Positions 18,989-27,557 of a stretch of DNA of 64,000 nucleotides are shown in pieces. Numbering within the stretch: position 1 is the first letter of the stretch; each line of letters starts with the position of its first letter. The stretch covers positions 1 through 64,000 of the forward strand of contig CAYMBP010000001.1 of assembly GCA_964388745.1 (NCBI GenBank). The letters run 5' to 3'. The notes beneath the pieces were generated by a model, which saw only the letters and a list, made by a program, of their open reading frames with translations, ran no database searches and was not told where the DNA came from. The stretch comes from CAYMBP01 sp964388745 (GTDB lineage: Bacteria > Babelota > Babeliae > Babelales > RVW-14). A program made the translations under genes and the position numbers.

Positions 18989-19432
18989 TTAGTCTATTGG
19001 GCTGTGGATGGGTGTTGTGTAAATAATAGCTCCTAAGCCAATGATACCTGCAATCAGGAGTGATTCAATAATAATTGACCAGGCTAATGATTGTTCACAT
19101 TGAAGTTCAGTTTGTGGTTCATAACAGGTAAGAGCTGCATCTATAAGATTTAATCTTTTTTCTAAGGCTTCTTTAAGTGATGGGCTATCGTTTAATTTTA
19201 CTTGATTAAGCGTTTCAAGGTCAAGCAATGTGCATTTTTTCATATTTTTTAGGGCATTATAAGACTGTGCTGTATAGGTTTGATATAAAGCTTCGTCTGA
19301 AGTTTTATCTTCAGGAGCAGATTCTTTAAGGTACGTATCAACTAAGATATTTTGAGAATCTTTATCAAAGTTTGCAGCTAATTCGTTTGAAAGGGTAATG
19401 CTTAAAAAAAGTGCGAGAGTTGCTGATTTCAT
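18989..19432 (-). CDS. Small exported protein with C-terminal membrane segment
   Basis: 147 residues: signal peptide (SATLALFLSITLSNELA), a helical middle with two or three cysteines, and a C-terminal hydrophobic helix (SIIIESLLIAGIIGLGAIIY) followed by a short tail. AAGGA precedes the ATG. It is the first gene of the block with the Vps62-like and coiled-coil genes (30-base gap). No family recognised. Confidence 0.68.
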   Translation of the reverse strand: MKSATLALFLSITLSNELAANFDKDSQNILVDTYLKESAPEDKTSDEALYQTYTAQSYNALKNMKKCTLLDLETLNQVKLNDSPSLKEALEKRLNLIDAALTCYEPQTELQCEQSLAWSIIIESLLIAGIIGLGAIIYTTPIHSPID

Positions 19433-19616
19433 AGGTTTATCCTTATTTTATTTAGATAATTAATAATAATTTTTGATCGATATTTGAATAAAAACGAATA
19501 TTAGTTTGTAGTTTAACAAGTAATTTAAAATTGACAAATTATTGCGATTTGTAAATGGTTTTTGTTAGTATAAAAATGTACTCGCGTACTAATTTGTAGA
19601 ACAAGAGAGGATAGTT

Positions 19617-20381
19617 ATGAAAAAAATAGTAGAGATAGTCTGTTTAGTAGCAGTTGCTTTTTTTGCCCTTAATATGGATTCTCAATCAAAGAGGAGTGAC
19701 TCTTTAGAGCCTGTATTTGCTCCTTTGCAAGAGGGGCAGGGAAGTTTTAGGGCAGATATTTATGATGGGTCAAAAAGTGTGTATGTCAAAGATCTTTCAT
19801 TTTTTGGTGTAACATCTCTTGGTCGTATCAAAAGTGAGCGAGATGATTCAGTGAGTGAATTTGATCTTTCTGAGCTTAATCAGGTAGAAATTGATAACCC
19901 TCATTTTGATAGTAAGCGTTTCAGTGATCAAATTTTTACTAAAATTACTATTCAAACTCGTCCGCTTGGAAATGCAAAAAAAGGAAGTACTGTTTCAGAC
20001 CTTCTTGTTCCACGGAACATTATTGTTTGCGGAAAGGAATATGAAACAGGTTTGAAGCGAGCATGGTTTGTTAGCAAAATCGATAAAATTGTTGTTCACC
20101 ACAATGATTATAAACGTGCCAATTATCCACCAAAAGAGTATACAACAAAAGTAAAAGAAAAAAAAAAAGAAGAGAAAAAAGCAATAGAGTCCAGCTATCT
20201 TGTGGCTGTTTCGAAAGATCAAGGAAAGAATGATAATGAAAAAGAAGTAATTGTTAGTGAAAGAGGAATAAGCAATGAAAAAAAAGAAGAAGGAATTGTT
20301 GCAACATTTCAAACGCTTATTTATGCTTTTTATGACTTTGTAGCTTCATTGTTTTCAAGCATCATTGGACTCTTCAGATAA
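19617..20381 (+). CDS. Exported protein with charged linker and C-terminal hydrophobic segment
   Basis: 254 residues. Signal peptide (IVEIVCLVAVAFFAL), a beta-rich domain (residues ~30-165), a very charged Lys/Glu linker, and a C-terminal hydrophobic stretch (FYDFVASLFSSIIGLF) that could be a membrane anchor or amphipathic helix. It is divergent from the block at 19432 and shares its 180-base upstream region. Unknown family. Confidence 0.66.
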   Translation: MKKIVEIVCLVAVAFFALNMDSQSKRSDSLEPVFAPLQEGQGSFRADIYDGSKSVYVKDLSFFGVTSLGRIKSERDDSVSEFDLSELNQVEIDNPHFDSKRFSDQIFTKITIQTRPLGNAKKGSTVSDLLVPRNIIVCGKEYETGLKRAWFVSKIDKIVVHHNDYKRANYPPKEYTTKVKEKKKEEKKAIESSYLVAVSKDQGKNDNEKEVIVSERGISNEKKEEGIVATFQTLIYAFYDFVASLFSSIIGLFR

Positions 20382-20476
20382 AATAACCATTATGAGATCT
20401 CTTCCAAAAGCTAAAGCTGAATTATTCAGGCAAGGCTTGTAAAAAAGTAAAATGAGCAATTCTAAAGAGCTTGGTC

Positions 20477-20512
20477 ATAGGGTCTATTGCTAGACCCTAT
20501 AATTTATTTTAT
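20477..20512 (+). terminator. Intrinsic terminator
   Basis: ATAGGGTCT pairs perfectly with AGACCCTAT around a six-base loop, followed by an A/T-rich tract with TTATTTTAT, about 95 bases past the exported protein gene. Confidence 0.8.
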
Positions 20513-20571
20513 AAGACTATTTAGCTATAATTGTCAAAAAAGCGAAAGTTGTTTAAAGCTATGGATGCAAA

Positions 20572-20751
20572 ATGATGAAAACGATTAAACTAGGTTTAAC
20601 AAAAATACTTGGTCTTACCTTAGTTTTTGTAGGCATCATTGGGCTTTTTTTGCCTTTTTTACAAGGAGTGCTTATGATTTTGCTTGGGGGAACTCTGCTT
20701 ATTGGCAAAAGAAAAACTTATAAAATACTTGCGCACTTCAAAAAAGGATAA
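20572..20751 (+). CDS. 59-residue PGPGW-like membrane protein
   Basis: A short frame encodes MMKTIKLGLTKI then two hydrophobic segments around a GLFLPFLQGVLMILLGG turn and a basic end (GKRKTYKILAHFKKG). The helix-LP.x-G-helix shape with Lys/Arg flanks resembles the PGPGW family of small two-helix membrane proteins, of unknown function. It ends one base before the stop of the convergent rplS. No strong ribosome site is seen, so confidence is moderate. Confidence 0.55.
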   Translation: MMKTIKLGLTKILGLTLVFVGIIGLFLPFLQGVLMILLGGTLLIGKRKTYKILAHFKKG

Positions 20752-20752
20752 C

Positions 20753-21169
20753 TTAAGAGCTTTGTCGAGCAGCAGCTTTTTCGCGAGATTGAAGTTTTTG
20801 TTCTTTTGTAAGGACTTTCTCTTTAATATTGCGTCTTTTACCAACACAGTGCTTAAGATAGTTAAGCTTTGCTCTACGAACTTTTCCAAGCCTAACAAGC
20901 TTAATAGAATCAATCATTTTTGAGAAATAAGGGAAAATTCTCTCGACTCCAACGTTGTTTGCACCAATACGCCTAACGGTAAAAGTAGATGCAATGCCGT
21001 TTTTATGAAAAGCTATGACGTCTCCCTTGAAAAGCTGAACACGCTGCTTGTCACCATCTTTAACAAGTTGACCAACTTCAATATGGTCTCCAACTTTAAA
21101 CTCTGGGAATTTACGATCAACAACATCGATGTTGAGAATGGTTTCTTTTGTAAACTTTTGTGCTTTCAT
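20753..21169 (-). CDS. rplS: 50S ribosomal protein L19
   Basis: 138 residues. The family core is clear: FKVGDHIEVGQLV, QRVQLFKGDVIA, FTVRRIGANNVGVERIFP and VRLGKVRRAKLNYL. L19 sits at the 30S-50S interface. The C-terminus is longer than E. coli L19 (115 residues) by a Lys/Gln/Arg tail. It is the last gene of the ffh-rpsP-khpA-trmD-rplS cluster, 118 bases after trmD. Confidence 0.97.
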   Translation of the reverse strand: MKAQKFTKETILNIDVVDRKFPEFKVGDHIEVGQLVKDGDKQRVQLFKGDVIAFHKNGIASTFTVRRIGANNVGVERIFPYFSKMIDSIKLVRLGKVRRAKLNYLKHCVGKRRNIKEKVLTKEQKLQSREKAAARQSS

Positions 21170-21287
21170 TTTTTCCTGACAAACTGAACTTTTCGTGCAA
21201 GAGAATACATATCAATTTATGCATGCAAAAACATGCCTACCCCAATGATTATAGAGCTAAATGCCTGATAGATCAACCTTATTTTTA

Positions 21288-22643
21288 TTATTTGTCTGGA
21301 TTGAGCCCATCTGGATGGAGTCCTAGCCAGCGATCTAAAATAATTGAGACGGCTGACCTTACAGAGAGGTGATTATAGGAGGTAAGTCCATTAATTGATG
21401 TGAGCATGTAATCAGACTGTTTAATAATACTATCAGCAAGTCCTTGACCTGTGCCGAATACAAGCAAAATTGGCTTCTTCTCTTTCCAAAGAGTAGATTG
21501 TTGCTTGTAGTCAATAATAGGTGCATGAGGTGAGTATTGAGCACTTGTACCAATAATAAGAGGGCGTTGATTCTCTTTTTTTTCAATAGATGCAATCATT
21601 TCATTGAAATTGTAAACAGTCTCAATGCATTTAAGAGCTTCATAGCGGCTTTCATTGTACCGCTTTCCTCCTTCAGACTGCCAAAAATTAATAAATGTTT
21701 CTACAATATGCTGTTGGTCATTGAGAGGGCTGACAATAAAAAAATTTTTAATTCCGTAGGTTGTGCATGATCGAGCAATGTCATGAATGTCAAGTGATGG
21801 AATAGAAGTTTGACCAATTCTTCCATCTTTAAGCATCACATCTGTGTGCATAATTGCTACGTAGTGATGAGGAATAAACTGGCGAGCAAGTGTAATATCC
21901 TCATTTGTTGGAGATGAAGAAGAAAACCATGAAAAATTGGTATAGATAGTTTTTTCTGCAGCTGCTTTTTGGCGCCACTGCCGAATTGCTTCATGGTTGC
22001 CTGATTGAACAGTGTCTGGAATTCGTTTATTATTCCACTCAACCGGTAAACCATAGGAAGGGTAATCAAAAAAAGAGCCCTGGAAAGAGTCTTCTGAGAC
22101 AGATTCTTGTTTTCCAACAATTCCAGGGAATAAGCGTAAGAATCCTTCTAAAAATAACTGAGCAGGAGTATCTCCACCCATTACCACAAAGTCACCAATT
22201 GAAATAAGTTTGTCGGCATAATGTTCTTCAACTCGATGATCAATGCCCTCATAGCGAGCGCAGACAAGAATGAGGTGTTTTGAACTAGCAGCACGAGTTG
22301 ATTTTTCGCATGATGACTCTTTTGATTTAAGAGAGCGAGCAATTTCAGCAAGGCCCCGTTGACTAAGCTTTTCCCCTTGAGGGGAGAAAAAAATGGTATA
22401 TCCTTTACCATGTGTTGCAATGCATGATTCAATGGCTTTTTCAACAATAGTTGGTTTAATGACCATACCTGAGCCAGGTCCTGCAATAGGAGTATCAACT
22501 CGTTCTTTAGGGGCACAAAAATCAGAGAATGCGATAAGGTTAAATTCCACTAACCCTTTTTCCTGCGCTTTTCCGATAATACTATGTTTGATAAATGATC
22601 TGTGTAAATCTGGAAAGAGACTAATAATAGATATAGTAATCAT
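21288..22643 (-). CDS. trmD: TrmD tRNA (m1G37) methyltransferase fused to a second RNA-methyltransferase domain
   Basis: Residues 1-~250 are TrmD, which methylates N1 of G37 in tRNAs and prevents +1 frameshifting. Visible: ISLFPD start, GPGSGMVIKP, the knot segment CARYEGIDHRVEEH and GGDTPAQLFLEGFLRLFPG. Residues ~255-451 are a second domain (YVAIMHTDVMLKDG, LDIHDIARSCTTYGI, LVFGTGQGLAD) that matches the SAM-dependent RNA methyltransferase family PF09936, which occurs beside or fused to TrmD in some bacteria. Ordinary TrmD is about 240-250 residues. The gene follows khpA after a 100-base gap holding a terminator; rimM, usual at this place, is absent. Confidence 0.94.
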   Translation of the reverse strand: MITISIISLFPDLHRSFIKHSIIGKAQEKGLVEFNLIAFSDFCAPKERVDTPIAGPGSGMVIKPTIVEKAIESCIATHGKGYTIFFSPQGEKLSQRGLAEIARSLKSKESSCEKSTRAASSKHLILVCARYEGIDHRVEEHYADKLISIGDFVVMGGDTPAQLFLEGFLRLFPGIVGKQESVSEDSFQGSFFDYPSYGLPVEWNNKRIPDTVQSGNHEAIRQWRQKAAAEKTIYTNFSWFSSSSPTNEDITLARQFIPHHYVAIMHTDVMLKDGRIGQTSIPSLDIHDIARSCTTYGIKNFFIVSPLNDQQHIVETFINFWQSEGGKRYNESRYEALKCIETVYNFNEMIASIEKKENQRPLIIGTSAQYSPHAPIIDYKQQSTLWKEKKPILLVFGTGQGLADSIIKQSDYMLTSINGLTSYNHLSVRSAVSIILDRWLGLHPDGLNPDK

Positions 22644-22680
22644 GTTGTTTTTACTGATTAAATGAGTTCAATGTGATAAA

Positions 22681-22710
22681 ACAAAAAAGAGACTGCTCTG
22701 CAGCCTCTTT
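22681..22710 (-). terminator. Terminator inside the ribosomal cluster (between khpA and trmD)
   Basis: On the minus strand AAAGAGGCTGC pairs with GCAGTCTCTTT (one G-U pair, 3-base loop) and is followed by TTTTTTGTTTT. It would split ffh-rpsP-khpA from trmD-rplS. Confidence 0.8.
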
Positions 22711-22743
22711 AGCTTAAAATAGTATATAAATTCTTCAACCTGA

Positions 22744-22977
22744 TCATTCAAGAATTTCAAGAACGGCACGTTTATGGTATTTCGATGCAACTGCATGAAC
22801 AAGCGTTCGAATTGATCGGGCAGTCTTACCTTCTTTACCAATAACTTTACCAAGATCTTCTGGAGCAACGCGAAGCTCTATGATTGTTGCTTGCTCACCG
22901 CTTATTTCTGAAACAATAACATTGTCAGGTTTGTCAACGAGTTTTTTAACGATATGCTCGACTAGTTCTTTAAGCAT
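22744..22977 (-). CDS. khpA: KH-domain RNA-binding protein KhpA
   Basis: 77 residues from ATG 22977, which lies eight bases after GGGAG and so beats GTG at 22983. The single KH domain shows the GxxG loop in LGKVIGKEGKTARSIRTL. KhpA binds RNA, often as a dimer with KhpB/Jag, whose relative is at 27558. Its place after rpsP is the conserved one. Confidence 0.95.
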   Translation of the reverse strand: MLKELVEHIVKKLVDKPDNVIVSEISGEQATIIELRVAPEDLGKVIGKEGKTARSIRTLVHAVASKYHKRAVLEILE

Positions 22978-23071
22978 AACCACATCTCCCTACGCGTTGA
23001 GTCTCGTATGTAAAATTGCGATATAATATCAAGTTAGTGTGTTGTGGCACACCGTATAAAAAAGAGCTTTT

Positions 23072-23320
23072 TTAAGAAGCTGCGCCTCTTTGTTTTAAGC
23101 GTACGAGCTTAAGAACAGCATCAGAGCATTGGGCCCCTTTGCTCATCCATACATCAATTTTATCTGTATAAAGCTGTATGATTTCTTTTCTAATAGGATC
23201 GTAGGTGCCAAGACTATCAAGAGGTGCACCGTCGCGACGCTTACGGCTATCTACTGCAACAACTCGCCACATAGGTCTATTTCGACGTCCAAATCGCGTA
23301 AGACGAATTTTAACTGCCAT
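23072..23320 (-). CDS. rpsP: 30S ribosomal protein S16
   Basis: 82 residues from ATG 23320 (MAVKIRLTRFGRRNRPMWR); AAGGA is upstream and the TTG at 23329 would sit on the ribosome site. The S16 signature VKIRLxRxGRxxxPxxRxV and LGTYDP are present. It follows ffh and precedes khpA, the usual order. Confidence 0.97.
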   Translation of the reverse strand: MAVKIRLTRFGRRNRPMWRVVAVDSRKRRDGAPLDSLGTYDPIRKEIIQLYTDKIDVWMSKGAQCSDAVLKLVRLKQRGAAS

Positions 23321-23403
23321 TATGAACAATCCTTTCAGTGTTCTTCAGTATGGAGGTTACTATGAGTATTCACTGTGAACCCTAAGTTACAATTAACGTA
23401 CTA

Positions 23404-24735
23404 TTATCGAAAAAACTTCCCCATCTTTCCCGTCTTCTTAAACATTTTAACAAATTGTTTGCTTTGTTCAAATCTTTGTAACAATTGATTAATGTCTTGA
23501 ACCTGAGTTCCAGACCCCAAAGCAATTCGTTTTTTACGTGATCCATCAATGGTATGGGGAAATACTTGCTCTTTATGAGTCATTGATGAAATAATTGCTT
23601 TAAATTTTTTTATTTCTACTTGTCCTTTTTCCATCATATCTGGAGTAACTTGATTCATATTAGGAAGATACCGTGTAATTTTTTGCAAAGATCCCATTTT
23701 GTCGATCAAGTGTAGTTGGTCAGCAAAGTCTTTGAGGCTGAAGCTACCATCAAGCAATCGGCGAGACATGTCTTCTTGTTGATCTTCACTAATATTTTCG
23801 CCAGCCTTTTCAATGAGAGTTAAAATATCACCCATACCCAAAATACGAGTAGCCATACGCTCTGGGACAAAGCTTTCTAAATCATTACCTTTTTCGCCAG
23901 TTCCTACAAAAGAAATTGGTTTTTTAAGAGCATAACGAAAAGCAAAAGCTGCTCCTCCACGAGTATCACTATCAATTTTAGTTAAAACAGCTGAATCAAA
24001 ACCAATTTCTTGGTCAAAAGTTTGAGCGACATTAAGGGACTCTTGTCCTGTCATTGCATCAAGAACCAAAAACTTGTGACGAGGAGTAAGGTTTTTATTA
24101 ATGATAGCTAACTCATTCATCATGTCTTGATCAACATGTAATCGGCCAGCTGTGTCTAAAATAAGAAACTCATAACCCTCTTTTTTGAAAAATTGATGAA
24201 TTTCTCGTGCTGCATCAACGGGCTTGGTTGCCTCTGCTCGATAAAAAGAGACTTCATTTTGTTGTGCAAAAATTTCAAGTTGATCAATTGCTGCTGGACG
24301 GTAAAAGTCAACGGAGCTTACGAGAATACGACGTTTTTTCCCTCGTTGCTTTGCCTGCTGTTGAATCCATTTAGCAATTTTAATGCAACTGGTTGTTTTT
24401 CCTGATCCTTGAAGCCCCATTACCATAACAACTGATGGGATAGGCAGAGAGACTGGTGAAAAAGTTGTATTTCCACCAAGGAAAGCAAGAAGTTTATCAT
24501 GTACGACCTTAATCATTTGTTGACCAGGATTGAGAGCTTGTTGGATTTTTTTACCAACAACTTCATTGCGTAACTCTCCTAAAAAGTGTTCAACAATGTC
24601 TAAAGGAACATCTGCTTCAAGAAGGGCATCTCGAACTTGATCCATAGATTCTTTTATATTTTCGTCAGTGAGACGTCCACGGTCTTTTAACCAGCCAAGG
24701 ACTCCGGAAAATTTTTGAGAGAGAAAATCGAACAT
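23404..24735 (-). CDS. ffh: Signal recognition particle GTPase Ffh
   Basis: 443 residues from ATG 24735 (MFDFLSQKFSG; AGGTGA just upstream). The N domain (ALLEADV) is followed by the G domain with GLQGSGKTT, DTAGRLHVD and TKIDSDTRGGAAF, then the M domain, which binds signal peptides and 4.5S RNA, with RILGMGD and the C-terminal GKMGKFFR. It directs membrane proteins and some exported proteins to SecYEG. It heads the cluster on the minus strand. Confidence 0.98.
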   Translation of the reverse strand: MFDFLSQKFSGVLGWLKDRGRLTDENIKESMDQVRDALLEADVPLDIVEHFLGELRNEVVGKKIQQALNPGQQMIKVVHDKLLAFLGGNTTFSPVSLPIPSVVMVMGLQGSGKTTSCIKIAKWIQQQAKQRGKKRRILVSSVDFYRPAAIDQLEIFAQQNEVSFYRAEATKPVDAAREIHQFFKKEGYEFLILDTAGRLHVDQDMMNELAIINKNLTPRHKFLVLDAMTGQESLNVAQTFDQEIGFDSAVLTKIDSDTRGGAAFAFRYALKKPISFVGTGEKGNDLESFVPERMATRILGMGDILTLIEKAGENISEDQQEDMSRRLLDGSFSLKDFADQLHLIDKMGSLQKITRYLPNMNQVTPDMMEKGQVEIKKFKAIISSMTHKEQVFPHTIDGSRKKRIALGSGTQVQDINQLLQRFEQSKQFVKMFKKTGKMGKFFR

Positions 24736-24953
24736 GAAATCACCTGCTGATGAGCTGTAAATAGAGTTACTAACAAAACAAATTGATAATATCAGCAAAA
24801 AAGAAAAGGCTCAAGTATAAAGGTCAAAATCTTATTTAAAATAGAATACTTTTAATAATTATTTTTTAATAAATTATTTGAGTGAAAAAAAGAAGATGTT
24901 TTTTGTGATTATAACGAATTCTTGTTTCTATCTGTAAATTAACAAAAAAGAAT

Positions 24954-25029
24954 TGGTGCCGGGAGACGGAGTCGAACCGACGACACAAAGATTTTCAGTC
25001 TTCTGCTCTACCACCTGAGCTATCCCGGC
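24954..25029 (-). tRNA. tRNA-Phe (GAA)
   Basis: The minus strand folds as a cloverleaf: acceptor GCCGGGA/TCCCGGC, D-arm GCTCAGGTGGTAGAGC, anticodon stem AAGA/TCTT region with loop CTGAAAA (anticodon GAA), T-arm GGTTCGACTCC. CCA is encoded. Confidence 0.97.
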
Positions 25030-25088
25030 ATGTTTGAGGTGAATTTAAATTTGAGAAGAAGCTCGATTGCTCCTATTTCACGTGATGA

Positions 25089-25117
25089 ATGGTACCTGTT
25101 TACATCGTTAATGTCAA
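25089..25117 (-). promoter_or_regulatory. Probable sigma-70 promoter of tRNA-Phe
   Basis: On the minus strand, consensus TTGACA, a 17-base spacer, then TACCAT, about 60 bases before the tRNA 5' end. Confidence 0.6.
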
Positions 25118-25280
25118 CAAAAATTTAAGGTTTTATGAAGATATTATTTTGATGTTACGTTTAAATATAGCTAATGGAGCTTGTGAAAATGAGGTGTCAT
25201 AGGCTTTCTTGAAAAAACATGATAACCTCTGTTTTAGGTTTATATTACGCAAAGGTTACTCATTAAGAGGACAATAGAGT

Positions 25281-27122
25281 ATGAATGCTTGGCTCAATGC
25301 TAAATTAAAGGGGTCGTGGAGTAATGCATGTAAAGATATTATCAAAACTCTGGGCCTTGTTTTTGGCGACATTGGTACAAGTCCAATTTACACCTTGACG
25401 GTAATTTTTTTGTGGGTTGAGCCTTCACTGGAAAATGTGTTAGGGGTTCTTTCGCTAATTGTTTGGACTTTAGGTCTTGTTATCTCTATTAAGTATGCAT
25501 GGCTTGCTATGAGTCTTGGTAAAAAAGGTGAAGGCGGGACAATTGTACTCAAAGAATTATTAGTTCCTTTGCTTAAAACAGGTAGACAGACAGCCGTTGT
25601 AACAATTCTTTCTTTGTTGGGAATATCACTTTTAATCGGTGATGGAGCACTTACACCTGCAATTAGTATTATGAGTGCAATTGAGGGCTTTTCGCTTATT
25701 CCAGGACTTGAAGGTATGGGATACTTTGTAATACTTTCTTGTTCTTGTATTATTAGTCTGTTTTTATTTATTCTTCAGAGAAGTGGTGCAGAGCGAGTTT
25801 CTACGGCTTTTGGGCCTCTTATGACACTTTGGTTTTTACTGCTAGGTTTATTTGGCTTTGTTGCACTATTAGATTATCCTGCTGTTTGTGCGGCGATTAA
25901 TCCTTTTCATGCAGTTATGTTTTTTGTTAGACATGGCATTCCAGGATTTTTTGTGCTTTCTGAAGTTATTTTATGTGCAACAGGAGCTGAAGCTTTATAT
26001 GCTGACATGGGGCACTTGGGTCGTATGCCAATTATCCGCGGTTGGTATTTTGTGGCAATTATGCTTCTTTTTTCTTATCTTGGACAGGGGGCATTTTTGC
26101 TTAATAATCCAAGTAGTAAGTATGTATTGTATGAAATGGTTATGTACTATGCGCCTTTTATTTATTTGCCATTTGTTTTGTTAAGTCTCGTTGCTTCTGT
26201 TATCGGTTCACAGGCAATGATTAGTGGCATTTTTTCAATTGTTTATCAGGGTATTACAACTGGAATGTTGCCTATGTTAAAGGTTGATTACACATCAAGT
26301 AAGTTTCGCTCTCAAATTTATGTTGGCTTTGTTAACTGGTTTTTACTAGTGATGGCGTTAATCATTATTCTTAATTTTGGTGCTGCGCATCGTGTTGCTG
26401 CGGCTTATGGTTTTGCGGTAACTGGTACCATGACGTTGACGGGTATTATGATGACTTGGATTTTTTATCTTAAGCGCCATTATATTAAGGCAATGATATC
26501 GTTGTTGATTCTGTGTATTGATATAATGTTTTTTATGGCTAATATGGCTAAAATACCACATGGCGGTTACTGGTCATTGCTTATTGCTTCTATTCCATTG
26601 GTTGTGATTCTTATTTATACGAATGGTCAGCGAAAAACAACTGAAGCAATGCAGCGTATGAGCCTTGATACATTTTTACAGGAATATGAAATTGTGCAGT
26701 CTGAGACTAATAAAATTAATGGTATTGCGCTTTTTTTTATTCAAGATATTCAAGATATCGAGCCTTATATTGTGCAGACGATGTTTAAAAATAACATTCT
26801 TTATGAAGATAATATTATGATATCTGTTATTACTCGTGATGACCCATTTGGAGTTATTGGTTTTTTTAAGGGGACGCTTGCTCATGGCCTGCGTATTTTT
26901 GAAATTCATATGGGCTACATGGAAGTGCTTGATATTGAAAAAGTTTTACATGATGCTGGTATTGATCCGCGAGTTATTTTTTATGGGATTGAGTATATTT
27001 CAACACGCAGCTTGGTCTGGAAGGTCTATGCAATTATTAAGCGCCTTACGCCTTCTTTTGTTCAGTTTTATAAATTGCCTCCCCATAAGCTACATGGTGT
27101 AGTGACTATGGTTGAAGTGTAA
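25281..27122 (+). CDS. kup: KUP-family potassium uptake protein
   Basis: 613 residues, close to E. coli Kup (622). The N-terminal family signature LGLVFGDIGTSPIYTL (about residues 24-39) is present, then GGTIVLKELL and ALTPAISIMSAIEG, with about 12 membrane helices to residue ~450 and a cytoplasmic C-terminal domain. Kup is a proton-coupled K+ importer of the inner membrane. AAGAGGA is upstream. It stands alone between tRNA-Phe (divergent) and tRNA-Gly. Confidence 0.96.
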   Translation: MNAWLNAKLKGSWSNACKDIIKTLGLVFGDIGTSPIYTLTVIFLWVEPSLENVLGVLSLIVWTLGLVISIKYAWLAMSLGKKGEGGTIVLKELLVPLLKTGRQTAVVTILSLLGISLLIGDGALTPAISIMSAIEGFSLIPGLEGMGYFVILSCSCIISLFLFILQRSGAERVSTAFGPLMTLWFLLLGLFGFVALLDYPAVCAAINPFHAVMFFVRHGIPGFFVLSEVILCATGAEALYADMGHLGRMPIIRGWYFVAIMLLFSYLGQGAFLLNNPSSKYVLYEMVMYYAPFIYLPFVLLSLVASVIGSQAMISGIFSIVYQGITTGMLPMLKVDYTSSKFRSQIYVGFVNWFLLVMALIIILNFGAAHRVAAAYGFAVTGTMTLTGIMMTWIFYLKRHYIKAMISLLILCIDIMFFMANMAKIPHGGYWSLLIASIPLVVILIYTNGQRKTTEAMQRMSLDTFLQEYEIVQSETNKINGIALFFIQDIQDIEPYIVQTMFKNNILYEDNIMISVITRDDPFGVIGFFKGTLAHGLRIFEIHMGYMEVLDIEKVLHDAGIDPRVIFYGIEYISTRSLVWKVYAIIKRLTPSFVQFYKLPPHKLHGVVTMVEV

Positions 27123-27149
27123 TTATTTGTGAAAAAATTAATATTTTCA

Positions 27150-27176
27150 TTGACAGAATGCTGATTTGCTTATAAA
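27150..27176 (+). promoter_or_regulatory. Probable promoter of tRNA-Gly
   Basis: Consensus TTGACA (27150-27155) and TATAAA (27171-27176) with a short 15-base spacer; TAAATT at 27173 with 17 bases is the alternative -10. Confidence 0.5.
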
Positions 27177-27208
27177 TTTTAACGTGTTCTTTGAAGCGAT
27201 ACAGTGAT

Positions 27209-27283
27209 GCGGGAATAGCTCAGTGGTAGAGCATTGCCTTGCCAAGGCAAGGGTCGCGGGTTCGAATCCCGTTTCCCGCTCCA
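27209..27283 (+). tRNA. tRNA-Gly (GCC)
   Basis: Acceptor GCGGGAA/TTCCCGC, D-arm GCTCAGTGGTAGAGC, anticodon stem TTGCC/GGCAA with loop TTGCCAA (anticodon GCC), T-arm CGGGTTCGAATCCCG. CCA is encoded. Confidence 0.98.
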
Positions 27284-27360
27284 TTCTGACTACATATTAA
27301 AGATAAATAAACACATGTAGTTTTTGAAAATAAATGGTTAATTGCGGGGGCTGCCATTTT

Positions 27361-27389
27361 TTGATAAAATACCTCATAGGTAATATAGT
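27361..27389 (+). promoter_or_regulatory. Probable promoter of the jag-mnmE operon
   Basis: TTGATA, a 17-base spacer and TATAGT; transcription would start near 27396, about 160 bases before the jag-like start. No gene was accepted in that leader. Confidence 0.6.
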
Positions 27390-27557
27390 ATTCATGGAAG
27401 TGTATCTATGTCATGAGGGAAATCACCAGGGGCTTGGTGTCCCGTTTTCATATATTAATGCTTATCTCGCAGGTCTTTGTGTGCACAAACACAAGTAGAC
27501 CAGTCGGCCAAAAGCGCTATCAAAATATTGTTGATTCTGAGCGAAAGGTTCCATTAA

